64,000 nucleotides of DNA from JAGNEJ01 sp043757865 (GCA_043757865.1 JAYVOP010000077.1:13602-77601), one strand, 5' to 3'. Numbered from the stretch's first letter, positions 26,053 to 35,767 are shown. Notes: generated from the letters alone by a model not told the origin. Numbers and translations are program-made.

Positions 26053-26886
26053 CTAGTCTGGGAGTTTGAGTTTCTGGCCAGCGTGCAGCTTGCCCGCATC
26101 AGCCATGCCGTTGAGTTTCAAGAGCGCTTTCTCCGTGATCCCACGACGTTTGGCGATGCTGTAGATGGTCTCGCCTTTCGCCACCGTGTAGGTCTTGCTG
26201 ACGCTCGCAGGCTTGCTCGTGGTGGTGGCGCTGGCGCTGGCTTTGACGGGCACCACTGCCGGGAGGGTGGGTTTAGGAGCCTGAGCGGCTTCTGGATTAG
26301 CCGCATAGCGCGGCGTGGGATTGGCCTGTGGAGGCTGAATAGGTGTCTGCTGCGGAGCCATGCGCGGGGTGCTACTAGCCGTAATCACGCGCGGAGCAGT
26401 CGGGATGGAAATGCGACGTCCTACGTTCAATTCGGAGTGCGGATTAGCCGCGCGCAGCTCTTCCACGCTCAGACCACGGGCTGTGGCAATGGACTCCCAC
26501 GTCTCATCCATGCGGACAATGTAGTCGGTGGTTAGGGTAGGCGCAGCGGCCATGGGGGCGGCACGTAGCGCAGGGGCTGGCGTAGCCGTCACGGGCACCT
26601 TGGCTCCGCTGGGGGAAATGATGATGGGCTTGCTAGGCGCACTCTCCCCATAGAAATGGAACGCCACCAGCCCGCCTACGGCCACCAGATGCAGTGCCAA
26701 CATGCCGATGAACATGCGGGACGTTTTCACCTGCGGCGGCGGGCCGCTGTCCCAGTCACCTTCACTGGTGACGTTGGCCGGCAGCGTGTGCTGGCGGGTG
26801 CTTTTACGACGCGGGGGAACCTGGGAACGGAGGCGCTCGCGCTGCGCGCTCAGGTTTTTGACTTTGGTGTTAGGGCTGGTCGGCAT
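26053..26886 (-). CDS. Membrane-anchored protein with two LysM domains in the dcw operon
   Basis: 277 residues. A basic, disordered cytoplasmic head of about 55 residues precedes one membrane segment (about 58-80), then a Pro/Ala-rich linker with two LysM domains. LysM1 is at about 113-156 (DETWESIATARGLSVEELRA and RRISIP); LysM2 is at the C-terminus, about 232-276 (KGETIYSIAKRRGITEKALL and GQKLKLPD). LysM binds the glycan of peptidoglycan. Type II topology resembles the divisome bitopic proteins FtsQ and FtsN, so a role in septal wall handling is plausible; ftsQ itself is absent. It lies between murD and ftsW, with 2 bp to ftsW. Confidence 0.82.
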   Translation of the reverse strand: MPTSPNTKVKNLSAQRERLRSQVPPRRKSTRQHTLPANVTSEGDWDSGPPPQVKTSRMFIGMLALHLVAVGGLVAFHFYGESAPSKPIIISPSGAKVPVTATPAPALRAAPMAAAPTLTTDYIVRMDETWESIATARGLSVEELRAANPHSELNVGRRISIPTAPRVITASSTPRMAPQQTPIQPPQANPTPRYAANPEAAQAPKPTLPAVVPVKASASATTTSKPASVSKTYTVAKGETIYSIAKRRGITEKALLKLNGMADAGKLHAGQKLKLPD

Positions 26887-26894
26887 TTTGTTTA

Positions 26895-28214
26895 TTAGGT
26901 TAAAGCGGCTACATGCTCGGCAAAGATTTGACCGCGTTGGTCATAGCCTGTGAACATGTCGAAGGAAGAAGTGCCCGGAGACAGGATGATCGTTTGTCCA
27001 GCCTGGGAGGCTGCATAGCTGCGTTGCACGGCCTCGCCTAGATCCGCGCAAGCATGGGTTGGTACGGCCGAACCCCAGGTGGTGACGAGTTCATCCTTGA
27101 TCTCGCCAATGGTGAAAACCTCGCTGACTTTCTCAGCGATCAAGCTCGTGAGCGGCTGGTAATCCAGCCCTTTCTGCTTCCCACCAGCAATCAAGATCAC
27201 CTTTTTCGTAAAGCCCCGCAACGCGCTTTCCATGGCGTGTAAGTTCGTCGCCTTGCTATCGTTAATGAACTCCCGGCCTTTCACCGTGCCTACTAACTCA
27301 CAACGATGATGCGGCGTGCGATACGCCTGCAGCGTCTTAATCATGGCCTCAAACTGGATGCCCACTGCGGACGTGGCGGCCATGGCGGCCATCATATTTT
27401 CCGCATTGTGCAGCCCCCGCAAATTCGTCTTGGCCATGTCCACGAGCATCTCGTTCTGATGCCAAATTTTGCCCATTCGTAGATGGAAATCCGTCTGTGC
27501 TCCGGTGGCGCTGAATGTCACTTTCTGCGCGGCCAGTGCCGGGAAATTTTCCGTTCCATTAACGATCGCGAAATCAGCTTTGGTCTGACGCTCAAAGATC
27601 CGCAGCTTGGCGTTCCGATAAGCCTCCAGCGAAGGATGGCGATCTAGGTGGTCAGGAGCAAAGTTTAACCAGACCGAGACTTTGGGGTGAAAAGTTTCGA
27701 TCATTTCCAACTGAAAAGAGCTGACCTCCAACGTATAAATATCCATCGGCAAACCTTCGTTGATGAGGTCTGAAAAAGCCACGCCATAGTTGGCCCCAGC
27801 GATGGTCTTGAGCCCCGCGCCTAGCAGGATGCTTTCGATGAGTTCCGTCGTGGTCGTCTTACCGTTGGTGCCCGTGATGGCGATGACAGGCTTGGTGCAG
27901 TTCTGATAGGCAAACTCCAATTCGCCCATACAACGCACGCCTGCCGTGAGGTAGCGCGCGGCCAGCGGCCAAGCAGGATCGATGCCCGGACTGATCACCA
28001 CGAAGTTAAATTTCCGCCGACTCATCAGCGCGGCCTTGCCTAGCAGCACGGAGAATCCTTGCTCACGCAAGAGCTTCGCGCGCTGCTGCACGGCCTCGCT
28101 GTCCGTGGAATCTAGGATGGTGACGGTGGCTCCTAGCTTCTTGGCCAAACGCGCAGCGGCCATGCCACTGGTGGCACAGCCTAACACCGCTATCGCTTGT
28201 CCGATATATTTCAT
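26895..28214 (-). CDS. murD: UDP-N-acetylmuramoyl-L-alanine:D-glutamate ligase MurD
   Basis: 439 residues. It adds D-glutamate to UDP-MurNAc-L-Ala using ATP, in the cytosol. Order: N-terminal Rossmann substrate domain (VLGCATSGMAAARLAK at 10-25), central ATPase domain with the P-loop ITGTNGKTTTTELIES at 113-128, FAPDHLDRHPSLEAYRNAK near 185-205, and C-terminal ligase domain with FINDSKATNLHAMESALRGF near 320-340. Follows mraY by 9 bp. The motif FNDSKATNxxA is the usual MurD signature. Confidence 0.96.
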   Translation of the reverse strand: MKYIGQAIAVLGCATSGMAAARLAKKLGATVTILDSTDSEAVQQRAKLLREQGFSVLLGKAALMSRRKFNFVVISPGIDPAWPLAARYLTAGVRCMGELEFAYQNCTKPVIAITGTNGKTTTTELIESILLGAGLKTIAGANYGVAFSDLINEGLPMDIYTLEVSSFQLEMIETFHPKVSVWLNFAPDHLDRHPSLEAYRNAKLRIFERQTKADFAIVNGTENFPALAAQKVTFSATGAQTDFHLRMGKIWHQNEMLVDMAKTNLRGLHNAENMMAAMAATSAVGIQFEAMIKTLQAYRTPHHRCELVGTVKGREFINDSKATNLHAMESALRGFTKKVILIAGGKQKGLDYQPLTSLIAEKVSEVFTIGEIKDELVTTWGSAVPTHACADLGEAVQRSYAASQAGQTIILSPGTSSFDMFTGYDQRGQIFAEHVAALT

Positions 28215-28223
28215 AAATGTTGC

Positions 28224-29360
28224 TCAGCGTAGTTTCAAGGTTGCTAGTCCAACGAACGCGCACATAATGCCGATGATCCAGAACCGGACCACCACTTGGG
28301 TTTCTTTCCACCCCACTAACTCAAAATGATGGTGCAGTGGACTCATCCTGAAGACCCGGCGGCCCTCGCCATATTTTTTCTTAGTGTATTTGAAATACAT
28401 CCGCTGAATGATGACGGAGGCTGTTTCTAGCACGAAGACGCCACCCACAATGATCAGCGTCATCTCTTGTTTACAACTGATGGCCATGACCGCAATGCCG
28501 CCGCCGATGGCCAGCGCCCCGGTGTCGCCCATGAAAACTCTAGCTGGTGAACAGTTGAACCAGAGGAAGCCCAAGGCCGCTCCCAGCAAGGCGAAGCAAG
28601 CGATAGCCACGTCTCCGCTGAGCTGGTCATGTGGCAGATTCAGATAGTCTGCTATGATACGATTTCCATGGAGATAGTTAAAGATCCCATAGGTGAACGC
28701 CACCGGAATGGTGCAACCCGTAGCTAGGCCATCCAGCCCATCCGTAAGGTTCACGGCATTGGATGCGCCAATGATGACTAGCATGAAGAATGGCACCGTC
28801 CACCAGCCCATATCTTGGATCACGGCACTCTTGATAAAGGGAATCCAGAGTTGGCCAAAGTAGTGTGGATTCTGTTGATAAATCAGCACTGCCACGATGC
28901 CCGCCACGATGAATTGAAAGCTTAATTTGAAGCGCTCACTCACGCCTTTGCTGTTCTTCTTAGTGACCTTTAGATAGTCATCCCAAAACCCCAGCACGCC
29001 CATGGCCACGGTCGCAAATACCGTGAGGCCGGTGTAAGGATCGCTCCATTTCGCACACAGGCCCACGCTGATGACGAAGGCCAGGATGATCATGATCCCG
29101 CCCATGGTCGGCGTGCCTTTCTTGCCTTCGTGCAAGGCGTAGAGCGCGTTCACTTCCTCCGCCGTGCGGATCGGCTGGCCCATCTTCAACGAGAGTAATT
29201 TACGAATCACACGATTCCCCATCAGGAGCACCACGCACAGCGCAATGATGCCCGCCACGATGGCGCGGAAAGTCTCGTATTGCAGCACGTTCGTGACCTT
29301 ATTCCAAAAGTCCGGCTTGCCCTCACGGGCTTTGAGTAATTCGTGAATCCAGTAGAGCAT
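28224..29360 (-). CDS. mraY: Phospho-N-acetylmuramoyl-pentapeptide transferase MraY
   Basis: 378 residues, about ten membrane helices. It transfers the phospho-MurNAc-pentapeptide to undecaprenyl phosphate to make lipid I in the inner membrane. Key motifs: HEGKKGTPTMGG near 75-86, DDYLKVTKKNSKGVS near 125-140, NAVNLTDGLDGLATG near 205-220, and the cytoplasmic GDTGALAIGG loop with HHHFELVGW near 340. Gap to murF 3 bp and to murD 9 bp, so it is well inside the operon. Confidence 0.97.
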   Translation of the reverse strand: MLYWIHELLKAREGKPDFWNKVTNVLQYETFRAIVAGIIALCVVLLMGNRVIRKLLSLKMGQPIRTAEEVNALYALHEGKKGTPTMGGIMIILAFVISVGLCAKWSDPYTGLTVFATVAMGVLGFWDDYLKVTKKNSKGVSERFKLSFQFIVAGIVAVLIYQQNPHYFGQLWIPFIKSAVIQDMGWWTVPFFMLVIIGASNAVNLTDGLDGLATGCTIPVAFTYGIFNYLHGNRIIADYLNLPHDQLSGDVAIACFALLGAALGFLWFNCSPARVFMGDTGALAIGGGIAVMAISCKQEMTLIIVGGVFVLETASVIIQRMYFKYTKKKYGEGRRVFRMSPLHHHFELVGWKETQVVVRFWIIGIMCAFVGLATLKLR

Positions 29361-29363
29361 GGG

Positions 29364-30746
29364 TTAGGGAGAAAAGTGTTCGATGACCTGCTCCATGGCG
29401 GCCGTGCGGCTGCCTTTGACTAGGATCAGATCCAGCGGAGTGGCCTCCGTGCGGAGGAAAGCCGCGCAATCTGCAGCGGTGGAGAAGGAGTGAATTTCCG
29501 TCTTAAGGGAATCACCCAGAGCCGTCTGCGCAGCCTCGGCAATCCAGCGCGCTTCGTTATCCCCCACGGTGCAGAGAAGTGGAAATTCCCCATCCACGAC
29601 CGCCGTGCCTAACGAGCGATGCGCGGCCTCCGCATGAGTCCCCAGCTCGCCCATACGGCCTAGGACCACGATCCGACGCCCCGCTCCGATGCTGTTGCGC
29701 AGCGTGTCCAGGGCGGCTAGCATGGAATCTAAATTAGCGTTATAGCTATCATCCAGAAAAGTAAATGCACCCACGCGTCGCCATTGCAGCCGCCCTTTAT
29801 TCAATTGCGCACTCTCCAGCCCCGCGATGATGTCCGCTGGTGGTAAGCCGAAATGATACCCCGCCGCAGCGGCTAGGGCGGCATTGTTAATCATGTGTCG
29901 GCCCGGCACTGCCAGTTTCACGGGCAGCGGGGCGAGGTTCGGAAACTGGATCAGAAAGCGGCTCCCAGCAATGTCCGCCTGGACGTCGCTCACCCGCACA
30001 TCCGCTCCTTCCGCAAAGCCTGCGGTCAGCACGTAGGCTTGGCTGCGGGCGGTGATGCTCGGGGTGAAATCATCGTCCGCATTGAGGATCACGCAGCCGT
30101 TCTCCGGCACCGCTTCGGCCAGCACGCCTTTCTCTAGAGCAATGTTTTTCCGGCTGCCCATGAACTCGATGTGAGCCGTGCCCACGTTCGTAATGATGGC
30201 CGCGTTAGGCGCTGCGATGTCCGCCAGCGGGGCGATCTCCCCTGGATGATTCATGCCCATTTCACAGACCGCCACCTCATGTTCTGGATCAATGCTGAGC
30301 ACCGTCAGCGGCAGGCCGATGTGGTTATTCAAATTCCCTTTCGTCGCTTGGACGGTAAACATTTGGTTGAGCACAGAGGTCACAAAATCCTTGGTGCTGG
30401 TCTTGCCATTACTGCCCGTAAGGCCCAGCACCTTGCCGCCCCAAGCCTGACGCCAGGCCTTGGCCAGCGCTTGCAGCGCTAGCAATGTATCGCTCACCAA
30501 GATGACGGCGCCTACGGGATACGTGGGCATTTCCTGGCTCACAAGAAATGCGCTGGCCCCAGCAGCGGCGGCTTGATCCAGGAAATTGTGCGCATCAAAT
30601 TTCTCGCCTGCCAGCGCTACGAAGAGGCTGTTAGGCTGAATCGTGCGCGTGTCGGTGGACACGGCGGAGACGAGCGCAGCGGCATCCCCCTGGAGCAGGC
30701 GGCCTTGGCACCATGTGGTGAGTTGCGCGATGGTCTGGGGTTTCAT
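29364..30746 (-). CDS. murF: UDP-N-acetylmuramoyl-tripeptide:D-alanyl-D-alanine ligase MurF
   Basis: 460 residues. It attaches D-Ala-D-Ala to the tripeptide, finishing the cytoplasmic precursor. P-loop LTGSNGKTSTKDFVTSVL near 111-128, AVCEMGMNHPGEIAPLADI near 155-180, and the ligase signature DDSYNANLDSMLAALD near 330-345. Its start overlaps the murE stop as ATGA. Length is typical. A ddl gene making its D-Ala-D-Ala substrate is not in the window. Confidence 0.96.
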   Translation of the reverse strand: MKPQTIAQLTTWCQGRLLQGDAAALVSAVSTDTRTIQPNSLFVALAGEKFDAHNFLDQAAAAGASAFLVSQEMPTYPVGAVILVSDTLLALQALAKAWRQAWGGKVLGLTGSNGKTSTKDFVTSVLNQMFTVQATKGNLNNHIGLPLTVLSIDPEHEVAVCEMGMNHPGEIAPLADIAAPNAAIITNVGTAHIEFMGSRKNIALEKGVLAEAVPENGCVILNADDDFTPSITARSQAYVLTAGFAEGADVRVSDVQADIAGSRFLIQFPNLAPLPVKLAVPGRHMINNAALAAAAGYHFGLPPADIIAGLESAQLNKGRLQWRRVGAFTFLDDSYNANLDSMLAALDTLRNSIGAGRRIVVLGRMGELGTHAEAAHRSLGTAVVDGEFPLLCTVGDNEARWIAEAAQTALGDSLKTEIHSFSTAADCAAFLRTEATPLDLILVKGSRTAAMEQVIEHFSP

Positions 30747-32230
30747 TCTGGCAGCTCCCGCCTTTCCCTCAGGTAGTAACTAGCTACTTTTACATCATCG
30801 AAGGGCTCCGTGCGATCCGCAAAGATCTGGTAGGCTTCATGGCCTTTGCCCGCGATCAAAATGATGTCGTTATCCCGCGCGGTTTCGATGGCTAGCTTGA
30901 TCGCTTCGCGTCGGTCTGCGATGCGTTCGTAGCGTTGACCCCGCATTCCTTTTACCATGTCGTCGATGATTTTTTCGGGGTCTTCACTGCGCGGATTATC
31001 GGAAGTGAGGATGACGCGATCACTCAGCGTTTCCGCCGCATGGGCCATGAGCGGACGTTTGCGAGCATCCCGATCTCCCCCGCAGCCGCAGATGGTAATG
31101 ATGCGGCGGGGATTCAGCCCGCGCAGCGTTTTGAGCACATTTTCCAGCGCATCCGGCGTGTGAGCATAGTCCACAAAGACGCGGAAATGCCGCTGTAAGC
31201 CTACGCTCTGCAAGCGCCCAGGCACTTGCGGAGCCTTGGCCAAATGCGCGATGGATTCACGCAGATTCAAGCCCATGGCCTGCACGGCGGCTAGTGCGGC
31301 AGCGGAATTGAAGACATTGAAACGCCCGATCAGTGGCAAGCGCACCAGCAAGCTGCGGCCTTTGACCTCCAACGTATAACTGGTAGTGGCAATGGTGTTG
31401 GTGATGTCCGCAATGCGAAAATCCACGCCATAGCTCATGCCATAAGTCAGCACCGTGCCGCGCTCCGCGTAGGCTTCAGCGTATTTCTTGCCGTAGAAAT
31501 CATCCGTATTGACGACCATAGTGCCCTTCCGTTTGTGCGGCTGCGTGACTAGTTGCTCAAAGAAGCGCCCCTTGGCCGCAGCATAGGCATCCATGGATCT
31601 GTGATAGTCTAAGTGGTCTTGCGTGAGATTCGTAAACACGGCGGCATCGAACTCCACGCCCGCCACGCGCTGTTGCATCAACGCATGGCTGCTAACTTCC
31701 AACGCCGCTCCTGCGCAGCCATTAGCGCGCATGAGATCTAACATGCGATGAATCTCCACGCTGTCCGGCGTGGTATGCGTGGCATCCGTAGGTTGGCCGT
31801 CGCCCACGTCATAACGGATGGTGCCCAGGAAGCCACAGCGGCCTTTACTAGTAGCTACCAGATGCTGGATGATGAGGGCGGTGGTAGTCTTGCCATTGGT
31901 GCCCGTGACGCCCGCTACTTTCAGATCATGGGAGGGGAAATGGTAATATTGACTGGCCGCTAATCCCATGGCCTGAGCCACATCTTTGACCTGGATCCAC
32001 GCGCCTTGGTAGTCCGCAGGCACGTCCGTTTCCGCTATGATGCAGGCGGCTCCGTTGACGATGGCGGCTGGGATAAAGTCGTGACCATCAACGTGGGTGC
32101 CGCGCAGGGCAAAGAACAGGGAGCCTGCTTTGACTTGTCGCGAATCCGCCGTCAACGCCAGCACATCGCCTTCCAGCGAGCCTGCGGAGCGGGCTGCGAG
32201 GAGGGATTTGAAGAAGTTAGAGAGATTCAT
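30743..32230 (-). CDS. murE: UDP-N-acetylmuramoyl-L-alanyl-D-glutamate:meso-diaminopimelate ligase MurE
   Basis: 495 residues. P-loop VTGTNGKTTTALIIQHLV near 109-126, ALEVSSHALMQQRV near 175-190, and SDNPRSEDP near 401-409. The DNPR motif is the determinant for meso-diaminopimelate rather than lysine, so this organism has DAP-type peptidoglycan. Its stop overlaps the murF start as ATGA. It begins 45 bp after ftsI ends, the widest internal gap in the operon, but no promoter was recognised in that gap. Confidence 0.97.
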   Translation of the reverse strand: MNLSNFFKSLLAARSAGSLEGDVLALTADSRQVKAGSLFFALRGTHVDGHDFIPAAIVNGAACIIAETDVPADYQGAWIQVKDVAQAMGLAASQYYHFPSHDLKVAGVTGTNGKTTTALIIQHLVATSKGRCGFLGTIRYDVGDGQPTDATHTTPDSVEIHRMLDLMRANGCAGAALEVSSHALMQQRVAGVEFDAAVFTNLTQDHLDYHRSMDAYAAAKGRFFEQLVTQPHKRKGTMVVNTDDFYGKKYAEAYAERGTVLTYGMSYGVDFRIADITNTIATTSYTLEVKGRSLLVRLPLIGRFNVFNSAAALAAVQAMGLNLRESIAHLAKAPQVPGRLQSVGLQRHFRVFVDYAHTPDALENVLKTLRGLNPRRIITICGCGGDRDARKRPLMAHAAETLSDRVILTSDNPRSEDPEKIIDDMVKGMRGQRYERIADRREAIKLAIETARDNDIILIAGKGHEAYQIFADRTEPFDDVKVASYYLRERRELPE

Positions 32231-32275
32231 GGGGCGCAGAGCTTGGCGGCGGCAGGGGTGGGAACAAGGAGTATT

Positions 32276-34267
32276 TTAGCGATGAGATTTGCCCGCATGG
32301 ACCACGGATTCACCTGGCACTTCGTAGTAACGCAGGGCGGCATCCATGATGCGGCGGAAGACAGGCGCGGCTAGTTTGCCGCCGTAAAGTTGTTCCTTGG
32401 GAGCATGTGGATCATCCACCACGACCACGCCGAGGAGCTTCGGATTTAGAACCGGGGCAAAGCCTAGAAAGCTTACGACATAGCGGTCCTTGTAATGGCC
32501 GCCGCCCTCGGACTTGGGCTTCGCTAGGAGCGCAGTGCCGGTCTTGCCAGCGATGTAGTAGTCAGTGCTGCGGGCTAACATCCCGGTGCCTTTTTCCACG
32601 ACATCCAGCATCGCCTCCCGCGTATTTTTAGCGGCAGCGGCGGAAACGACACGGCGGAGATTCATCGGCTGATGCTCAGAGAGGACGCGGTTCCGCGAGT
32701 CTAATATGGCTTCTACAAGATAGGGCTCGCGATACCAGCCATCGTTGATGATGACGCCTAACGCCGCACACATTTGGAGCGGCGTGACGGAAATCCCGTA
32801 GCCAAAGGCCGTGCGCGCTAGATCGTTATTCGTCCAGGTCTTGCGCACGATGATGCCGGGGGATTCCAATCCGTTGCGCTCGGTCGGTCCCATGAAATTA
32901 GTGCGCGAGCCGAAGCCGAAGTTAAGGATGCTTTCCTGAAATTTCTTCACGCCGACAGTCCGCGCTAGCTTGAAGGCCCCGATGTTACTACTGCGCACCA
33001 GCACGTCATGCACACTAAGCGCGGTCGAGGACTCATCATCATGAATGTCTGCGATCTCCTTGTCAGGATCTTTCCAACTGATGCCGTCCGCTTGATTGGA
33101 AGTGGGGATGGGCGTGTTTAAGTTAACTTTCCCCGAATCCAACGCGGTGGCTAGCGTCACGATCTTCATCGTGGAGCCCGGCTCATACACTTGCACCGCC
33201 GCGGCATTGTTGAAGTTGGCGACGCCTGCTTTCTGATTGGCATCCCGACACACGATCGCCCGTACGGCCATGGTATGGGCATCCAGCAGCACCACCATGA
33301 CGCGGGCGCATTTCAACGAGGGTAAATAGATCTCGTTAGAATCATTCCCCACTTGATCCACCGACGCGGAAACGATGTCTTGCAATGTGGTGTCCAACGC
33401 CAACCGCAGGGACTTGCCCGGCACGGGCTCCGTCAGGGTATTGGCGAACGCGGTGATCTCACGATTACTGCCATCAACCTCAAAGTTTCGTTCTCCTACT
33501 TGGCCCGTCAGATCGTCTGTGCGGGCACTTTCCACGCCACCCACGGCGGCACCTTCGCTATTCACCACGCCCACGATGGGCGTCAGTTCAGAATCGCTGA
33601 GATCACTGCGGCGGTAGAAAGATTTGATCTTCAAGCAGCCTAACGGGTAGTCCGCCATCAGTTGGTGCAGGCGATTGGCTTGGTGGGCATTTAGCTCCTT
33701 GGCCAACACTGTTTCCCCGGAATCCACGGGCCGTGGCTGGCCGTTCTCTAACATGCGCTCAGCAATACTGCGGGAAATTTCCTCCGGCGTCTTGTCCAAT
33801 GCTGGGGCCAGCAGGGAGGCCATCCACCAGAGGAAACGCTGCTGCATTTCCACTTCCGTCCAGGTGGCTTTGATCTGTTGCCAAGGGATAACCTCGGACT
33901 TCTCTAACGCATGAGCCATGCGGTCTAGCGCACCCAGGGATTTGGGTTTACCAGTGTCCTTGTCCTTCGGTCCAGACTCTCGCAGGGCCATGTTATCAAA
34001 GACCACGGACTGCATGCTCTCATCATGCGTGAGCAGCCGACCGTGAGTATCCATGATGGCTCCACGAGGCGCGGAGATAACCTCGTGTTTGAGGCGCGTG
34101 ACCTCTATTTTGGCGGCCACCTTGGCGTGCTGCATCATTTGCAGGTAATAGAGCCGTGCGGAAATGGCGCTAAAGCACAGCCCTAGCACGGCCAGCGCCC
34201 ACGTCGCGCGGCGGGTTAGGCATTGATCGCACTCACGATCCAAGGCGGTCGTCCGAGATGTGCTCAT
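32276..34267 (-). CDS. ftsI: Septal peptidoglycan transpeptidase FtsI (PBP3, class B)
   Basis: 663 residues. A single membrane segment lies near residues 22-42, then the PBP dimerisation domain (about 50-290), and the transpeptidase domain (about 295-640). Active-site motifs: SxxK in PGSTMKIVTLATAL, SxN in VRSSNIGAFKLART, and KTG in AGKTGTALLAK. It carries out septal cross-linking with FtsW. No PASTA domain is seen at the end. It follows ftsL by 5 bp. Cell wall crosslinking via PBP and L,D-transpeptidase may coexist here. Confidence 0.96.
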   Translation of the reverse strand: MSTSRTTALDRECDQCLTRRATWALAVLGLCFSAISARLYYLQMMQHAKVAAKIEVTRLKHEVISAPRGAIMDTHGRLLTHDESMQSVVFDNMALRESGPKDKDTGKPKSLGALDRMAHALEKSEVIPWQQIKATWTEVEMQQRFLWWMASLLAPALDKTPEEISRSIAERMLENGQPRPVDSGETVLAKELNAHQANRLHQLMADYPLGCLKIKSFYRRSDLSDSELTPIVGVVNSEGAAVGGVESARTDDLTGQVGERNFEVDGSNREITAFANTLTEPVPGKSLRLALDTTLQDIVSASVDQVGNDSNEIYLPSLKCARVMVVLLDAHTMAVRAIVCRDANQKAGVANFNNAAAVQVYEPGSTMKIVTLATALDSGKVNLNTPIPTSNQADGISWKDPDKEIADIHDDESSTALSVHDVLVRSSNIGAFKLARTVGVKKFQESILNFGFGSRTNFMGPTERNGLESPGIIVRKTWTNNDLARTAFGYGISVTPLQMCAALGVIINDGWYREPYLVEAILDSRNRVLSEHQPMNLRRVVSAAAAKNTREAMLDVVEKGTGMLARSTDYYIAGKTGTALLAKPKSEGGGHYKDRYVVSFLGFAPVLNPKLLGVVVVDDPHAPKEQLYGGKLAAPVFRRIMDAALRYYEVPGESVVHAGKSHR

Positions 34268-34272
34268 AGCGG

Positions 34273-34602
34273 TTAGGGCGTTCCTCCGTCCAGTTTCAGT
34301 GTCACTACGTCGTCCTTGGTGATGCGTTGGAGTTGGGAGGTTAATCCTAGCGTGTCCATCTGGCTAGCGATGGAGCCTGCGGAGCTGCGATAAGCTTGAT
34401 CTACATCCAAGCGACGGATCTCATTGTTGGCCCGTTGGATCTGGCCTTGCAGGTCCGTTAGCTCCTTATTCTTGCGCTTCTGCTGCATGCCTAACCAAGT
34501 GTGAGCAATGCCAAAGGCAGCGATGATCACGACCACGAGGATCATGTTCAGCACGGTCATGGGCTTGAGTTGGCCGTCGGGGACGAGGTGGCGGAGTTTC
34601 AT
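34273..34602 (-). CDS. ftsL: FtsL-like divisome protein
   Basis: 109 residues: a short cytoplasmic head, one membrane segment at about 17-38 (VLNMILVVVIIAAFGIAHTW), and a periplasmic coiled coil (about 42-80, with RKNKELTDLQGQIQRANNEI). It sits between rsmH and ftsI as in the classic dcw order, which is what supports the name, since FtsL proteins are poorly conserved in sequence. FtsL would bind FtsB and FtsQ at the septum. The periplasmic tail after the coil is short and Asp/Leu-rich. Confidence 0.85.
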   Translation of the reverse strand: MKLRHLVPDGQLKPMTVLNMILVVVIIAAFGIAHTWLGMQQKRKNKELTDLQGQIQRANNEIRRLDVDQAYRSSAGSIASQMDTLGLTSQLQRITKDDVVTLKLDGGTP

Positions 34603-34603
34603 G

Positions 34604-35758
34604 CTAGTGTTGAGTAGTGGCGGGGCTGGCGATGCGTTCGGCCACGCGCAGCTTACAACTGCGCGCGCGTGGATTGGCGTGGATCTCGGCAGGCGTAGCG
34701 ATCACGGCCTTGCGCATGACAAGAGAGAAATGATGCAGTGGATTCACCCGTGCCCGGGGCCACTCTGGACGGTCTATTTCCGCTAGGCTGTGCTCCCGCA
34801 GGAAGTGTTTGGCGATACGGTCTTCCAGGCTATTGAATGTTAGTATAACTAATCGTCCGCCTACCGCCAAGCTTGCTGGCACAGCCTGCAAGGCTCGTTC
34901 CAGGCTGGGCAATTCTTGATTTACCTCATAGCGCAGCGCCTGGAACGTCCGTGTGGCGGGGTGTGTGCGACCCTTCTGCGGCACCACGCTAGCCACCACG
35001 GCGGCTAGGTCTGTGGTGAGTAAAATGGCCTTCGTTTCCCGCCGCGTCACGATCGCCCGGGCGATGTGTTTCGCCGCTGGCTCCTCGCCATAAACCTGGA
35101 GCAGCCGCCGCAATTCAGCTTCGTCCCACGTGTTCACGATGTCCTCCGCACTCACCCCCTCCTCGGGATTAAAGCGCATGTCTAGCCGACCTTCCCGCAT
35201 GAACGAAAACCCGCGTGAGGCATTCTCTAACTGCCGAGAACTCAGCCCCAGATCTAGGAAAATCCCATCCAACAACCGATCCACTCCCGCCCCCGCTAGC
35301 AACTGCGGAAAGTCCGCAAAGTTCCCCTGCAACGCCGAAAACCGCTCGGCATAAATTGGCTCCAACCTCTGTCGCGCCCGCTCCACGGCCACCAGATCAC
35401 GATCCGTGGCCATTACATCAGACCCAGATTCTAAAAAAAGCTCCGTATGCCCGGCCCCTCCTAACGTGCCATCAAGGACCAGTTTCCCCGGCCCTGGCTG
35501 GAGAAAATGCACGCACTCCGGCCCCATGATGGGCTTATGATAGGCCTCCCCCGCCAAGCCCCGTGTGCCCGCCGATCCACTGGCGGCCCAGCCGTCTGCG
35601 CTTTGTGCAAAGCGCCCTCCAGCCGCTGGCGATCCCAGCCCAGCCGTCACTAACCGCCCATTTTCACTAGCATTCCAGCCGCCCGCCTTCTCGACACGCC
35701 GCCCCAGACTGGACTTGCGTCGAGCCAGCAGAGGCGCAGTAACTAAGGGCAACAGCAT
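34604..35758 (-). CDS. rsmH: 16S rRNA (cytosine1402-N4)-methyltransferase RsmH (MraW)
   Basis: 384 residues from ATG 35758 (a TTG three codons upstream gives 387). About 73 extra residues precede the family start at YHKPIMGPECVHFLQ. They are Ala/Gly/Ser-rich, perhaps an unneeded extension or a sign that an internal GTG start is used. The core has KLVLDGTLGGAGHTELFLES at about 90-109, FLDLGLSSRQLENASRGFSF near 171-190 and THPATRTFQALRYEVN near 270-285. It methylates C1402 of 16S rRNA and opens the dcw operon. A sigma-70-like promoter lies 60 bp upstream. No mraZ is seen in front. Confidence 0.93.
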   Translation of the reverse strand: MLLPLVTAPLLARRKSSLGRRVEKAGGWNASENGRLVTAGLGSPAAGGRFAQSADGWAASGSAGTRGLAGEAYHKPIMGPECVHFLQPGPGKLVLDGTLGGAGHTELFLESGSDVMATDRDLVAVERARQRLEPIYAERFSALQGNFADFPQLLAGAGVDRLLDGIFLDLGLSSRQLENASRGFSFMREGRLDMRFNPEEGVSAEDIVNTWDEAELRRLLQVYGEEPAAKHIARAIVTRRETKAILLTTDLAAVVASVVPQKGRTHPATRTFQALRYEVNQELPSLERALQAVPASLAVGGRLVILTFNSLEDRIAKHFLREHSLAEIDRPEWPRARVNPLHHFSLVMRKAVIATPAEIHANPRARSCKLRVAERIASPATTQH

Positions 35759-35767
35759 GGATAACAA

